DNA of 10,322 bases, from positions 1 through 10,322 of the forward strand of contig CALPMR020000086.1 in NCBI GenBank assembly GCA_943324725.2. The letters run 5' to 3'. The translations under genes and the position numbers were made by a program. The notes under the pieces are model-generated. The model searched no databases. It was given only the letters and a program-made list of their open reading frames with translations, and was not told the origin of the DNA. How positions within the stretch are numbered: the first letter of the stretch is position 1; each line of letters starts with the position of its first letter. Origin of the DNA: Bordetella parapertussis. Its GTDB lineage: Bacteria; Cyanobacteriota; Cyanobacteriia; PCC-6307; Cyanobiaceae. Shown piece by piece: positions 1-7,700 of the stretch.

Positions 1-64
1 CCGGCTGGCCGGTGGCGGGGCAGAAGAAGTTCCAGTCGTCCCGTTCCAGTTCAATCAGTTGCAT
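1..64 (-). CDS. 5' fragment of an unidentified gene, truncated by the window edge
   Basis: An ATG at 64-62 on the minus strand opens a frame that runs off the left edge after 21 codons; the protein begins MQLIELERDDWNFFCPATGQP. The start is chosen because the frame is acidic and hydrophilic and reads like a real N-terminus. It also makes sense of the gap before the plus-strand gene as a divergent promoter region. There is only a weak AAGAG-like ribosome site just upstream. I do not recognise the family: the segment 'FFCPATG' could be part of a metal-binding or small conserved domain, but 21 residues are too few to say. A 15-bp palindrome (81-95) lies 17 bases in front of the start. Confidence 0.5.
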   Translation of the reverse strand, partial: MQLIELERDDWNFFCPATGQP

Positions 65-80
65 GGCTCTTGTCGTTGCT

Positions 81-95
81 GGCAACAGTGTTGCC
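81..95. promoter_or_regulatory. 15-bp perfect palindrome between divergent genes, possible operator
   Basis: The sequence GGCAACAGTGTTGCC has two perfect 7-base arms around one central base. It lies in the short gap between a minus-strand start (64) and the plus-strand GTG (124), where a dimeric regulator could act on both directions. No clear -10/-35 pair is visible next to it. As RNA a one-base loop cannot form, so a protein-binding site is more likely than a hairpin. That role is inferred from symmetry and position only. Confidence 0.35.
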
Positions 96-110
96 CTCTT
101 GATGCTTACT

Positions 111-117
111 GAGGTGG
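111..117 (+). promoter_or_regulatory. Ribosome binding site deciding the GTG start of the MltR-like gene
   Basis: GAGGTGG ends 6 bases before the GTG at 124 and contains GAGGT, complementary to the 16S rRNA tail. The next start, ATG at 139, has its only purine-rich tract (GAGG) directly against it with no spacer, and the ATG at 163 has none. This favours the GTG. Confidence 0.45.
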
Positions 118-123
118 ATCTGC

Positions 124-774
124 GTGCGAAAGACGAGGATGGCGTGGCACGCCCCCTCCGCAATGGTCGCTTCGGCTCCCCCCATCACACCCGACCGTGT
201 AGCGGCTCAGGCCGCGCGCACCATCGCCTTGCAGATGATCGAGGAGCGTGGCCGTGGAGCGGTGCTGGTGGGCGTCGCCAGGGTCGATGCCGCCCTTGAG
301 CGCTTGCTGCAGGCGGTGCTGATCACTTCCCCCACCAAGACTGATGCTCTGTTTCAGGCTGATCGGCCCCTGGGATCCTTCGGGGCCAAGATCAGCCTGG
401 CGCACCGCCTTGGCCTGATTGAGTCGCCGGTGGAGCAGTCGCTTCACACCCTGCGCAAGGTGCGCAATGCCTTTGCCCACTCCACCGACTCGGCGTCGCT
501 CGCCGATCCCGCCCATGCCGGCCGCCTGGCCCAGTCCTATCGGGCAGCCCAGGCCAATCCACTCTGGGCACCGCTGCAGGCTGTGTTGCAACAAACCAGC
601 GGCCCCGAAGGCCAGCCTGTGGATCTTGCCCTGCGCGACCACATCCTGCTGATCACCATCCTGGTGGCTTTTCTGGAGGCCGCCGCCCAGCAGCTGCGGC
701 CCCAGCCGCCGGCAGTGGTGATGGGGTTTGGGGGGATTCAGTCGCCACGCTCGGAGCATGAAGAGCCCGCCTGA
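124..774 (+). CDS. MltR/YggD-like helical protein
   Basis: This 216-residue, mostly helical protein has no signal peptide or membrane segment. Residues about 45-125 contain the pattern seen in the mannitol repressor MtlR and its paralogue YggD. First comes a helix 'VGVARVDAALERLL', then 'RPLGSFGAKI' (81-90) followed by 'LAHRLGLIE', which matches the MtlR stretch 'GPLGDLSVRLKLIYGLGVI' as I recall it. A helix with 'RKVRNAFAHS' (111-120) follows. MtlR itself is about 195 residues, so the length fits. MtlR was described as a repressor of mannitol uptake genes, but the family has no obvious DNA-binding motif, and there is no mannitol gene here, so a regulatory role is not established. The GTG start is preferred because GAGGTGG precedes it; ATG at 139 or 163 remains possible. 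Its last 17 bases overlap the next gene, which suggests translational coupling. Confidence 0.7.
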   Translation: MRKTRMAWHAPSAMVASAPPITPDRVAAQAARTIALQMIEERGRGAVLVGVARVDAALERLLQAVLITSPTKTDALFQADRPLGSFGAKISLAHRLGLIESPVEQSLHTLRKVRNAFAHSTDSASLADPAHAGRLAQSYRAAQANPLWAPLQAVLQQTSGPEGQPVDLALRDHILLITILVAFLEAAAQQLRPQPPAVVMGFGGIQSPRSEHEEPA

Positions 775-1333
775 TGTGCTGCCGCCCTGGCGCGCCCTTC
801 TGAGGAGTGCCCGCGAGCGCGAGGGGCGCTCACCCCAGGCCCGCTGGCTGCAGCTGGCCACGGTGGCTGCCGGTGGCACGCCAAGAGTGCGCACCCTGGT
901 GTTCCGGGGCTGGGCTGGGTCCACAGCGTTGGATCTACTCACCGATGGCCGTAGTGCCAAGCCCGCCGAGCTGGCCCAGCAGCCTGCAGTGGAACTGTGT
1001 TGGTTGCTGCCCCGAGCCCGCTCGCAGTTCCGCCTACGCGGCAGCCTGCAGAACTTGCCGCCTGAACAGGAGCAGAGGGAGCGCGAACGCCACTGGCAGA
1101 TGCTCTCGCCGGGTGGGCGCGCCCTGTGGGGATGGCCCCCGCCCGGCGAGCCCTTCGACCCTGAGGCAGCTTTCCCTGAGCAGCTTCCAGATGGAACACC
1201 AATGCCGGATCACTTCCAGCTGCTGCGCATCGCCCTGAGCCAGGTGGAACTGTTGGAGCTCACGGGCCATCCCCATCGCCGCCGGTGCTGGCGAATGGAG
1301 AGCGGCTGGCTGGAGGAGCCCCTGAATCCATGA
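758..1333 (+). CDS. Pyridoxamine 5'-phosphate oxidase-like FMN-binding protein (Alr4036 type)
   Basis: A 191-residue soluble protein of the split beta-barrel flavin-binding fold. Conserved family stretches are in order: 'RWLQLATV' (29-36), 'RVRTLVFRGW' (43-52), 'LLTDGRSAKPAEL' (60-72), 'QFRLRGSL' (90-97), and a C-terminal block from 'PMPDHFQLLRI' (148-158) to 'RCWRMESGWLEEPLNP' (176-191). These match the cyanobacterial Alr4036-type PNPOx domain, a shorter relative of PdxH. Binding of FMN is expected from the family; the substrate is unknown, and making pyridoxal phosphate should not be assumed. The ATG at 758 is chosen because the protein then starts 'MKSPPDVLPPWRALL', the usual beginning of this family. 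An ATG at 728 would add 10 residues without family support. The start overlaps the MltR-like gene by 17 bases, so the two are probably co-transcribed. Confidence 0.85.
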   Translation: MKSPPDVLPPWRALLRSAREREGRSPQARWLQLATVAAGGTPRVRTLVFRGWAGSTALDLLTDGRSAKPAELAQQPAVELCWLLPRARSQFRLRGSLQNLPPEQEQRERERHWQMLSPGGRALWGWPPPGEPFDPEAAFPEQLPDGTPMPDHFQLLRIALSQVELLELTGHPHRRRCWRMESGWLEEPLNP

Positions 1334-1691
1334 ACGGGGGCGGCGGGAAAAGGGCCCTGTCGTTATCGCTTCAATAACAAAGCCGATTCCCCTCGTAGCG
1401 CACCTGCAGCAGCTGGATTGAAAACTGCCCGGCATGGGGTTTCCGGTCCATCTGCGGAGTTCAGCAGCAGTAGCAATCCTCAACTGCCCTGTTCGTAGCC
1501 AGTTTAACAGCTCTCGATCTATGAAACAAGCTGCGTCGCAGTCGATTGACCTGTTACAGGAGTACCTCATTGAAACCTTGGCCATCCTGGCAAGGCGGAT
1601 TCATCGCTGAGATCTCGCAAACACGGGTGCAGAAAACCGAGGCCCGGTCAGTTCACTAATCAAGGATTCTTGCTAGCTCGGTGCACCCATT
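1334..1691. other. Convergent intergenic gap, largely featureless
   Basis: These 358 bases separate the stop of the PNPOx-like gene from the stop of the NRPS gene, which faces it. There is a short plus-strand frame from ATG 1434 to the TGA at 1608-1610 (58 codons; C-terminal part 'SIDLLQEYLIETLAILARR' looks helical). It has no ribosome site and no family I recognise. GTTAT/ATAAC (1362-1366 and 1374-1378) form a 5-bp stem with no T-tract after it. GGGTGCA (1625-1631) and TGCACCC (1682-1688) are a perfect 7-base inverted pair 50 bases apart. A weak terminator candidate for the NRPS is listed separately. I see no tRNA, CRISPR or insertion sequence end. Confidence 0.5.
1633..1648 (-). terminator. 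Weak intrinsic terminator candidate after the NRPS gene
   Basis: Read on the minus strand, ACCGG-GCC-TCGGT folds into a 5-bp stem (one G-T pair) with a 3-base loop and is followed directly by TTTT. It starts 43 bases past the NRPS stop, the right place to end the operon. The stem is short, so it may be a weak terminator or chance. Confidence 0.3.
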
Positions 1692-4600
1692 TCAGGGGGG
1701 ACTATCATCTTTCAAAATAGGAATCACCAAAGCCACTAAAGCCGCAAGTTGCTGCTGAGAAAAGATTTCTGCATGACGGCATGCGAGGTGATGAACCCTC
1801 ACAGGGCCGCGCACAAGCAGTCTCCAGACGCGAATCTGCGGCACCGCCTGCAGCCATGGTATCCACGGCGCGCGGGCCTGGAAAAACTCCACCCGAGCCT
1901 CGATGCAGTGCGCAGAGAAACGTCGCACCGCCCGCGTGAAACGATCGCTGGCCTTGGTATTCATTGGCGTATTGCGGGAGGCAGCCATGATTCGTCGCAC
2001 CACTTCACTCGCCCGGACGGCGAGGTACTGCGGCCACTCTCGAGCAGGCATACCGGACATCATCTGGGTGTGGTGAGACAGGCCCGAAATCGACGCGAGA
2101 ATGCGCCACAGCAGTTGTGCTCCGCGCGCGTTCCAGGGAAGCCTGCAAATTGGGTTCGTGTCAAAAACAAAGATGATCACCTCATGCCCTTCGCGTCGGA
2201 GTTCGGTCGCGAGTGCGTAGGCGAACCATCCGCCAGCCGAGAAGCCCGCAAGGCGGTATGGGCCTTCCGGCTGGAAAGACTGGACCTCCCGCGCATAGCC
2301 ACGAGCCATCTCTTCGACGCCGCCCTGCGGTATCTCCTGCCCCTCGATCACATCGGCGCGGATGCCGTAGACCGGTTGGTCTGGGCCAAGCAATCGGGCG
2401 AAGCGATGGGCGTAGAAGACATCCCCACCCATGCCATGCACGACAAAGAGCGGCGTTTGCGATCCAGGCTGGTGCAGGACAACGAGTGACTTCCAGGCCG
2501 GCAGCCACGATTCGTCGGCCAGAAGTCGCGCCAGCGATGAAATCGTGGTCGCCTCGAAGAGCGTGGCAATCGGGATCCGACGCCCCAGCAGGCGCTCAAG
2601 TTCCACCGCCATCTGCACAGCCATGAGCGAATCCCCGCCCATCTGGAAGAAGTCGGCCGAAAAATCTACGTCCTCGCACATGAAGAGCCGACGCCAGACT
2701 CGCGCAAGCTCGGCTTCCAAGAGCGTCGGAGTGAATGAGGTCGATTCGTACGACTCGTCGAGACGGTCGGACTGGATCGGTTTGCCGGCCAGGTCGCCCG
2801 AATCCGTGATCAAAGTCCCTTCCACCGCCAGACTTTCGAGCATCCTCCGATCGAGCTTGCCGTTCGCGTTGAGGGGCAGCGCCGGAAGGATGCTGACCTT
2901 CGCCGGCACCATGGCATCGGGCAGACGGGCCCGCAGCCACAACCGTACGTCGGTCGACCGCAGTTCATCACCTCGAAAACATGTCACGAATGCCACGAGT
3001 GACCGGCTCGTCTCGGTGGCCCCACGGACCACGACCGCAGCAGACCGCACGTCCGGATGTCCCACGAGCACCGCCTCGATCTCTCCGAGTTCGACGCGAT
3101 GGCCGCGAATCTTGACCTGATGGTCCGTCCGACCGAGGAACTCGAGTTGCCCATCGTCTCTCCAGCGGGCGCGATCGCCACTGCGGTAGAGCAATGCGTG
3201 CGGACGTTCCGGGTATGGATCGGCGATGAACCGCTCTTCTGTGAGTTCCGGTTGCCGCCAGTAACCCCGGGCGACCGCAGCACCGCCGATCCAGAGATCG
3301 CCAGCCACGCCCGACGGCACCGGCAGCATGCTGCGATCAAGGAGACAAATCTTGGTGTTGGCGATGGGCCGACCGATCGGCGGGAACTCAGGCCAGACCA
3401 AGGGATCGGGCGGAAGAAGATAGCCGGTCGCGACATGCGTTTCGGTCGGACCATAGTGATTCCAAAGACGGCAACCTCCGAGTCGTGCGAAGAATCTCCG
3501 GATGGCCGGGGTTATTCTCAGTTGCTCCCCGGCCACGATCACCTCCCGGAGATTGAGCTGCAGCTGCGGGCTTGCCTCGGTCGCCTCGGCAAGATGCCCG
3601 AGCATCACGACGGGGAGGTACAGCCTCTCGATACCGTTGCGCTCCAGCATGAGCAGAAGGGCAGCCGGATCGATTCGCACCCTGTCGGGGATGAGGACGA
3701 GCGTGCCACCGCCGAGCCAGGTTGAAAACATCTCCTGGAACGAGACGTCGAACGCAAGGCTCGCAAATTGAAGTGTGCGCACTGCTCCGTCCATGCGCGT
3801 GGCCTGCCAGACGAGCAGGTTGACGAGGGAGCGGTGCGGCATCGCCACGCCCTTCGGCCGCCCTGTCGACCCCGAGGTGGAGAGCACGTAGGCCAACGAC
3901 TCGGAGCAGCACCGCCCACGTCGGGGAACGCAGTCGGGGCGGATGCGGAGGTCGAGCCTGTGCGGATCAACCACTTGTGTATGAATCAGCTCTCCGAATG
4001 CTTCGGCGCTCTCGTCGGTCAGAATCAGGGTGGCTTCCGACCCTGCAAGCACCGCCTGCCGGCGCAGCGTCGGCCAAGCACGATCAAGAGGCAGGTAAGC
4101 CCCTCCGGCCTTGAGCACGGCAAGGACCGAGACCATGAGTGCGATGGAGCGTTCAAGGCAGATCGCCACGATTACTTCGGCTCCGACTCCCTTCTCGACG
4201 AGAAGATGGGCAAGTTGGTTAGCCCGTGAATCAAGTTCGGCATAGGTGAGGCACTCATCCCCGTCGACAATCGCCACGGCCTCGGGAGTCCGTGCAGCCT
4301 GTCGCTCGAACAGCTCATGAACGACACCGTCGAAGCATTCGGCGCGTTCGCCACGCTGCCAGGTCTCAATCTCCTCACGCTCTGATTCAGGGAGCACATT
4401 CAGGGATGCCGTTGGGGCATCGGGGGCTTGGAGAGCGGCAGCGATCAGCGTCGGCAGGCGACCGACGAGCCCCTCGATCGCAGCGGCATTGAAGCGCACG
4501 GTGTCGTAGATCACCTCGCCACGCAATCCCGCCTCCGCGTCTTCGCGGATGAAGAACTCCAGATCAAACCGAGCGGCACCCGGGGGAAGGGGAAGTCGCT

Positions 4601-7600
4601 CCACTTCGAGACCCTTCATGTTGCTCAACGACGACATCGGCATCGCGACGAACTGGAGCAGCACCTGCACGAGCGGATTTCGGCTGAGGTCGCGATCGAT
4701 CTTCAACGCCTTGACGATTTGCTCGAAAGGAAGTTCCTGATGGGCATAGGCTTCGATCGAAGTCCGGCGGACTTGCGCGAGCAATTGCCGAAAGCTCTGC
4801 CGATTCTCGAATCTCGTGCGGATCGGCAGCGTATTCACAAAAAAACCGACCAATGGCTCGAGGCTCGGGTGGCTGCGCCCCCACAGAGGAATCCCGACCG
4901 CGAAATCGTCCTGATCAATGTGCCGGTGAAGCAGCAGCGCCACCACTGCAAGCAAGCCCATATGCAGGGTAAGGGCTTCGGACCGGCAGAGATCTTCGAA
5001 GCGGGAGGAAAGGGATCGCCCGATCCGAAAAGTCACCGCCCCACCTTCGTGACGTCCGCTGAATGGACGACGAGGATTCTCGGGCAACGCGAGTGGCTCG
5101 ACCCCTTCGAGTTGTCGAGTCCAGTACTCGAGGAGTCCTTCCGCGCGCGGGCCGCTGATGCGTTCACGCTGCCAGACGGCATAGTCCTGGTAATGAAGGC
5201 ACAGTGCGGGGAGCACCGGAGCACGGTCCTCGCAGGCTGCATTGTAGAACTCACTCAAGTCCTCGCATAGCACGTTGCGTGACCACCCGTCGGAGGCGAT
5301 GTGGTGGTGATTGAGTAGCAGGAGATGCTCGTCGTGACTGATTTCCAGGAGGCGTGCGCGCAACAGCACTCCCGACTCGAGATCGAACGGCGTCGATTGA
5401 TCCTTTCGAAGCCAATCGTCGACAAAAGCATCCACGCTGCGACCGCCGAGGCGATCCGGGGTGAGTGGCAGCGGAAACGGGGGGTGAATGATTTGCTGCA
5501 CCATGTCCCCGCGGAGGCGAAACGACGTCCGCAGGACGGGATGTCGCTCGATCAGACCGGCGAGGGCTTGCTGGAGGGCCGATCGATCGAGGATCCCTCG
5601 CAGGTGCCACAGCGAGACGAGGTGGTAAGCGGTCAGGCCGGGTTCCAACTGATGCAGAAACCAGAGGCGGGACTGGGCGAATGAAGCCGGGAACACCTCG
5701 CAGCCGGGAGGGCCGACCTCAGGCCATGATTCGGCAACGGGGATGGCGCGCGGGTGAGCTTCCGTCCGGAGCGATTGAAGACGGGCAATGCGGTCGAACA
5801 GGCCGCTTGGAGCGTCGAACCGAAGGCCAGCGGCTCGGGGCAGTCGTGCTTCCTCTTCAGCCAGCAACGGTTCGATCTCAGCAGCGAGTGTTCGAACCGT
5901 CGGATGGAGAAAGAGCATTGCCACGTTCAGTTCGATCCCGATGGCGTGCTCCAAACGATTGATCACATCGAGGCTGGAGAGTGAATCGCCACCGAGCATG
6001 AAGAAATTTGCGTCGCGGCCGGAGCAGTCCACGCCAAGGACTGTCGTGAACGTATCCTCCACCAACTGCTCCATCTCCCCTCGAGCGGGCGATCCGGACG
6101 AGCGAAGCCGGGCGGCCAATTGATCCGCCAGTCCACGCCGACGAAGCTTTCCGGTGGCAACGCGGGGCAGCGACTCAACGAACAGGATGCGAGACGGCAC
6201 CTCGTGGGCCGGCAGGATCTCGATGAGATGATCACGCAGCTGTTCCTCTCCGACCGAGGCACCCGCACGGAGCACCACCGCCGCCGCGACATCTTCGCCC
6301 AAGGTGACGTGCGAGACGCCGAATGAAAGCGACTCCAGGACGGCGGGGTGGAGATTCAGGGCCTCATCGACCCGGAGAGGCTGTACCTTCATGCCGCCGC
6401 GATTGATCATCTCCTTGAGCCGACCACTCAAGGTGAGGTGACCATCCTCATCGAACCATCCCTCGTCCCCGGTCAGAAACCAGGACTGTCCTCGAGCATC
6501 CTGATGCCACCCGGTCTGTGCCTCATCTTCGTACCCTCGGGTGACGCAGCTGCCACGAATCGCCACCTCCCCGACCTCGGACGGAGGGCAAAGTTCGCCG
6601 TCGGCATTCAACACCGTCACGTCCGGCCCTGCCGGCACTCCGACCGTGCCGGGTCGCCGAGGCACGCCGCTTTCCGGAAGACGGGTGCTGCACACCTGGG
6701 AAGATGCCTCGGTCATCCCGTACACCTCTAGGACCGGGATATTGAATAGGGCTTCCAGTCGATCGCGAGCAAAAGATGCCAGCGGCATGGTGACGGATCG
6801 AAGGAATCGCAGGTCGCAGGCAAGCGGCGTTTCTTCGGACCGCTCCACCTCGTCGGCCAGGGCCAGCAACAGCGGCGGCGAGGCCGAGAACCATGTAGGA
6901 CGCAGGCTGGTCAGCTGGGTGACAAGTTGCTTCACGGCCCGCTCGCGACAGCAGATCACGCTGCCGCCAGCCAGCAAAGGAGCGAGCAGCGTGGCCACGA
7001 TCCCGTGAATGTGGACCATGGGCATCGCCGCCAGCGCGCGATCCTCGGAGTCCAACGCAAGAACTTCAACCACCGAACAAGCACCGGCGAAGATGTTGGC
7101 GTGACTGAGAGGGATGACTTTCGGCCGGGACGTCGTGCCGGACGATTGCAGCACCAGCGCGATGTCGTCGGAAGCAGGAAGCGGGAGTGAACCGGCTCGG
7201 TGTGCTGGCATTCGGAACGGGTCGAACGCGATCACGTCGAGCCCCAGGGCCTCGGCTGCCTGCAGCACCTCCGGGGGCGGTTGATTGCCAACCACAACCC
7301 TGGTCGCCCGGAGCCGGCGCAAGTCCTCTTCGGCGATCTCCCGTGAGCGAGCCTGCGTGAGTGGTGCCACGGTCGCCACCGCCATCCCCGCAAGCAAGGC
7401 TGCTGCCCGCGCCGTTCCTGGTGGCAGCCAAAGCGCCAACCGATCGGCTCGCTCGATGCCCTGATCCAACAGATGCCTGGCCGAGGCCTGCACTGACGAT
7501 GCCAATGCCCCACGTGACACGATCTCGCCATCGGCGCTGATCAAGGCTGGGCGATCAGGGGCGGCGACATCGCCGTTCAGCCACCACCAAGTGACCGCGG

Positions 7601-7631
7601 ATGGCTCGTATGGAGTGGCTGAGAGTGGCAT
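1692..7631 (-). CDS. Two-module nonribosomal peptide synthetase, A-T-C-A-T-TE, with AAE3/Pcs60-like loading domain
   Basis: A 1979-residue cytosolic assembly-line enzyme. Domain 1, A1 (about 1-515), is an acyl-adenylating domain with 'SSGTTSRPK' (163-171), 'HIHGIVATLLAPLLAGG' (207-223), 'EVYGMTEAS' (302-310), 'GRLKEMINRGG' (403-413) and catalytic Lys495 in 'ATGKLRR'. T1 carries 'GGDSL' with phosphopantetheine Ser550. The C domain (about 645-1070) has 'SFAQSRLWFLHQLEPG' and an intact HHxxxDG site, H776-G782. A2 (about 1105-1600) is a true amino acid adenylation domain: 'TSGSTGRPKG' (1252-1261), 'NHYGPTE' (1391-1397), 'VKIRGHRVELGEIEA' (1506-1520), Lys1592. T2 has Ser1668. The type I thioesterase (about 1715-1975) has 'GFSAGG' (Ser1798), probable Asp1824 and probable His1953. 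The A2 pocket reads D-V-Q-Y-I-A-H-V-A-K, close to the proline code as I remember it. The likely product is an acyl- or aminoacyl-proline-like compound. There is no epimerase, methylase, MbtH or phosphopantetheinyl transferase in the window. It follows the pyruvyl transferase gene by 69 bases on the same strand. The start is the only sensible ATG, without a good ribosome site. Arg codon use differs from the plus-strand genes. Confidence 0.93.
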   Translation of the reverse strand: MPLSATPYEPSAVTWWWLNGDVAAPDRPALISADGEIVSRGALASSVQASARHLLDQGIERADRLALWLPPGTARAAALLAGMAVATVAPLTQARSREIAEEDLRRLRATRVVVGNQPPPEVLQAAEALGLDVIAFDPFRMPAHRAGSLPLPASDDIALVLQSSGTTSRPKVIPLSHANIFAGACSVVEVLALDSEDRALAAMPMVHIHGIVATLLAPLLAGGSVICCRERAVKQLVTQLTSLRPTWFSASPPLLLALADEVERSEETPLACDLRFLRSVTMPLASFARDRLEALFNIPVLEVYGMTEASSQVCSTRLPESGVPRRPGTVGVPAGPDVTVLNADGELCPPSEVGEVAIRGSCVTRGYEDEAQTGWHQDARGQSWFLTGDEGWFDEDGHLTLSGRLKEMINRGGMKVQPLRVDEALNLHPAVLESLSFGVSHVTLGEDVAAAVVLRAGASVGEEQLRDHLIEILPAHEVPSRILFVESLPRVATGKLRRRGLADQLAARLRSSGSPARGEMEQLVEDTFTTVLGVDCSGRDANFFMLGGDSLSSLDVINRLEHAIGIELNVAMLFLHPTVRTLAAEIEPLLAEEEARLPRAAGLRFDAPSGLFDRIARLQSLRTEAHPRAIPVAESWPEVGPPGCEVFPASFAQSRLWFLHQLEPGLTAYHLVSLWHLRGILDRSALQQALAGLIERHPVLRTSFRLRGDMVQQIIHPPFPLPLTPDRLGGRSVDAFVDDWLRKDQSTPFDLESGVLLRARLLEISHDEHLLLLNHHHIASDGWSRNVLCEDLSEFYNAACEDRAPVLPALCLHYQDYAVWQRERISGPRAEGLLEYWTRQLEGVEPLALPENPRRPFSGRHEGGAVTFRIGRSLSSRFEDLCRSEALTLHMGLLAVVALLLHRHIDQDDFAVGIPLWGRSHPSLEPLVGFFVNTLPIRTRFENRQSFRQLLAQVRRTSIEAYAHQELPFEQIVKALKIDRDLSRNPLVQVLLQFVAMPMSSLSNMKGLEVERLPLPPGAARFDLEFFIREDAEAGLRGEVIYDTVRFNAAAIEGLVGRLPTLIAAALQAPDAPTASLNVLPESEREEIETWQRGERAECFDGVVHELFERQAARTPEAVAIVDGDECLTYAELDSRANQLAHLLVEKGVGAEVIVAICLERSIALMVSVLAVLKAGGAYLPLDRAWPTLRRQAVLAGSEATLILTDESAEAFGELIHTQVVDPHRLDLRIRPDCVPRRGRCCSESLAYVLSTSGSTGRPKGVAMPHRSLVNLLVWQATRMDGAVRTLQFASLAFDVSFQEMFSTWLGGGTLVLIPDRVRIDPAALLLMLERNGIERLYLPVVMLGHLAEATEASPQLQLNLREVIVAGEQLRITPAIRRFFARLGGCRLWNHYGPTETHVATGYLLPPDPLVWPEFPPIGRPIANTKICLLDRSMLPVPSGVAGDLWIGGAAVARGYWRQPELTEERFIADPYPERPHALLYRSGDRARWRDDGQLEFLGRTDHQVKIRGHRVELGEIEAVLVGHPDVRSAAVVVRGATETSRSLVAFVTCFRGDELRSTDVRLWLRARLPDAMVPAKVSILPALPLNANGKLDRRMLESLAVEGTLITDSGDLAGKPIQSDRLDESYESTSFTPTLLEAELARVWRRLFMCEDVDFSADFFQMGGDSLMAVQMAVELERLLGRRIPIATLFEATTISSLARLLADESWLPAWKSLVVLHQPGSQTPLFVVHGMGGDVFYAHRFARLLGPDQPVYGIRADVIEGQEIPQGGVEEMARGYAREVQSFQPEGPYRLAGFSAGGWFAYALATELRREGHEVIIFVFDTNPICRLPWNARGAQLLWRILASISGLSHHTQMMSGMPAREWPQYLAVRASEVVRRIMAASRNTPMNTKASDRFTRAVRRFSAHCIEARVEFFQARAPWIPWLQAVPQIRVWRLLVRGPVRVHHLACRHAEIFSQQQLAALVALVIPILKDDSPP

Positions 7632-7645
7632 GGAGTTGAATTCGG

Positions 7646-7665
7646 CTCGGGCCTTCCGGACCGAG
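7646..7665 (-). other. Hairpin in the leader directly before the NRPS start
   Basis: On the minus strand CTCGG pairs with CCGAG, then after one mismatch CC pairs with GG, closing on a four-base GGAA loop of the GNRA class. The hairpin ends 14 bases before the NRPS ATG. The loop and one arm contain GGAAGG, which resembles a ribosome site but lies about 20 bases from the start. No T-tract follows, so it is not a terminator. A role in translation control or RNA processing between the pyruvyl transferase and NRPS genes is only inferred. Confidence 0.3.
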
Positions 7666-7700
7666 GCTGCCGACGGAGATGGTCTGGTATCTTTCCGAAG

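Noticed and set aside
106..960. Minus-strand open frame of 284 codons covering the MltR-like gene
   Set aside because: It mirrors the plus-strand genes, has Gly/Gln/Arg/His-rich composition without motifs, and overlaps two plus-strand frames that show family patterns.
1362..1378. GTTAT/ATAAC stem as a terminator of the PNPOx-like gene
   Set aside because: The stem is five mostly A-T pairs with a 7-base loop and no T-tract after it.
1034..1585. Minus-strand open frame of 183 codons running from the gap into the PNPOx-like gene
   Set aside because: Its sequence has no recognisable domain, and two thirds of it is antisense to a well supported gene.
1434..1610. Possible 58-codon gene in the convergent gap
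   Set aside because: There is no ribosome site, no promoter and no known family, and the frame length is expected by chance; it is mentioned only in the gap entry.
2431..3120. Plus-strand open frames of over 200 codons antisense to the second A and carrier domains (also 3057-3725 and 1749-2489)
   Set aside because: All are Ser/Arg-rich shadows without motifs and follow the NRPS reading in the opposite strand.
3171..3178. GCGATCGC, the HIP1 octamer frequent in many cyanobacteria
   Set aside because: I found only one copy in about 10 kb, so it neither supports nor excludes a cyanobacterial origin.
4428..5270. Plus-strand open frame of 280 codons inside the NRPS
   Set aside because: It lies wholly antisense to the condensation domain and start of the second A domain, whose motifs are intact. 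GC-rich coding DNA commonly leaves such frames open.
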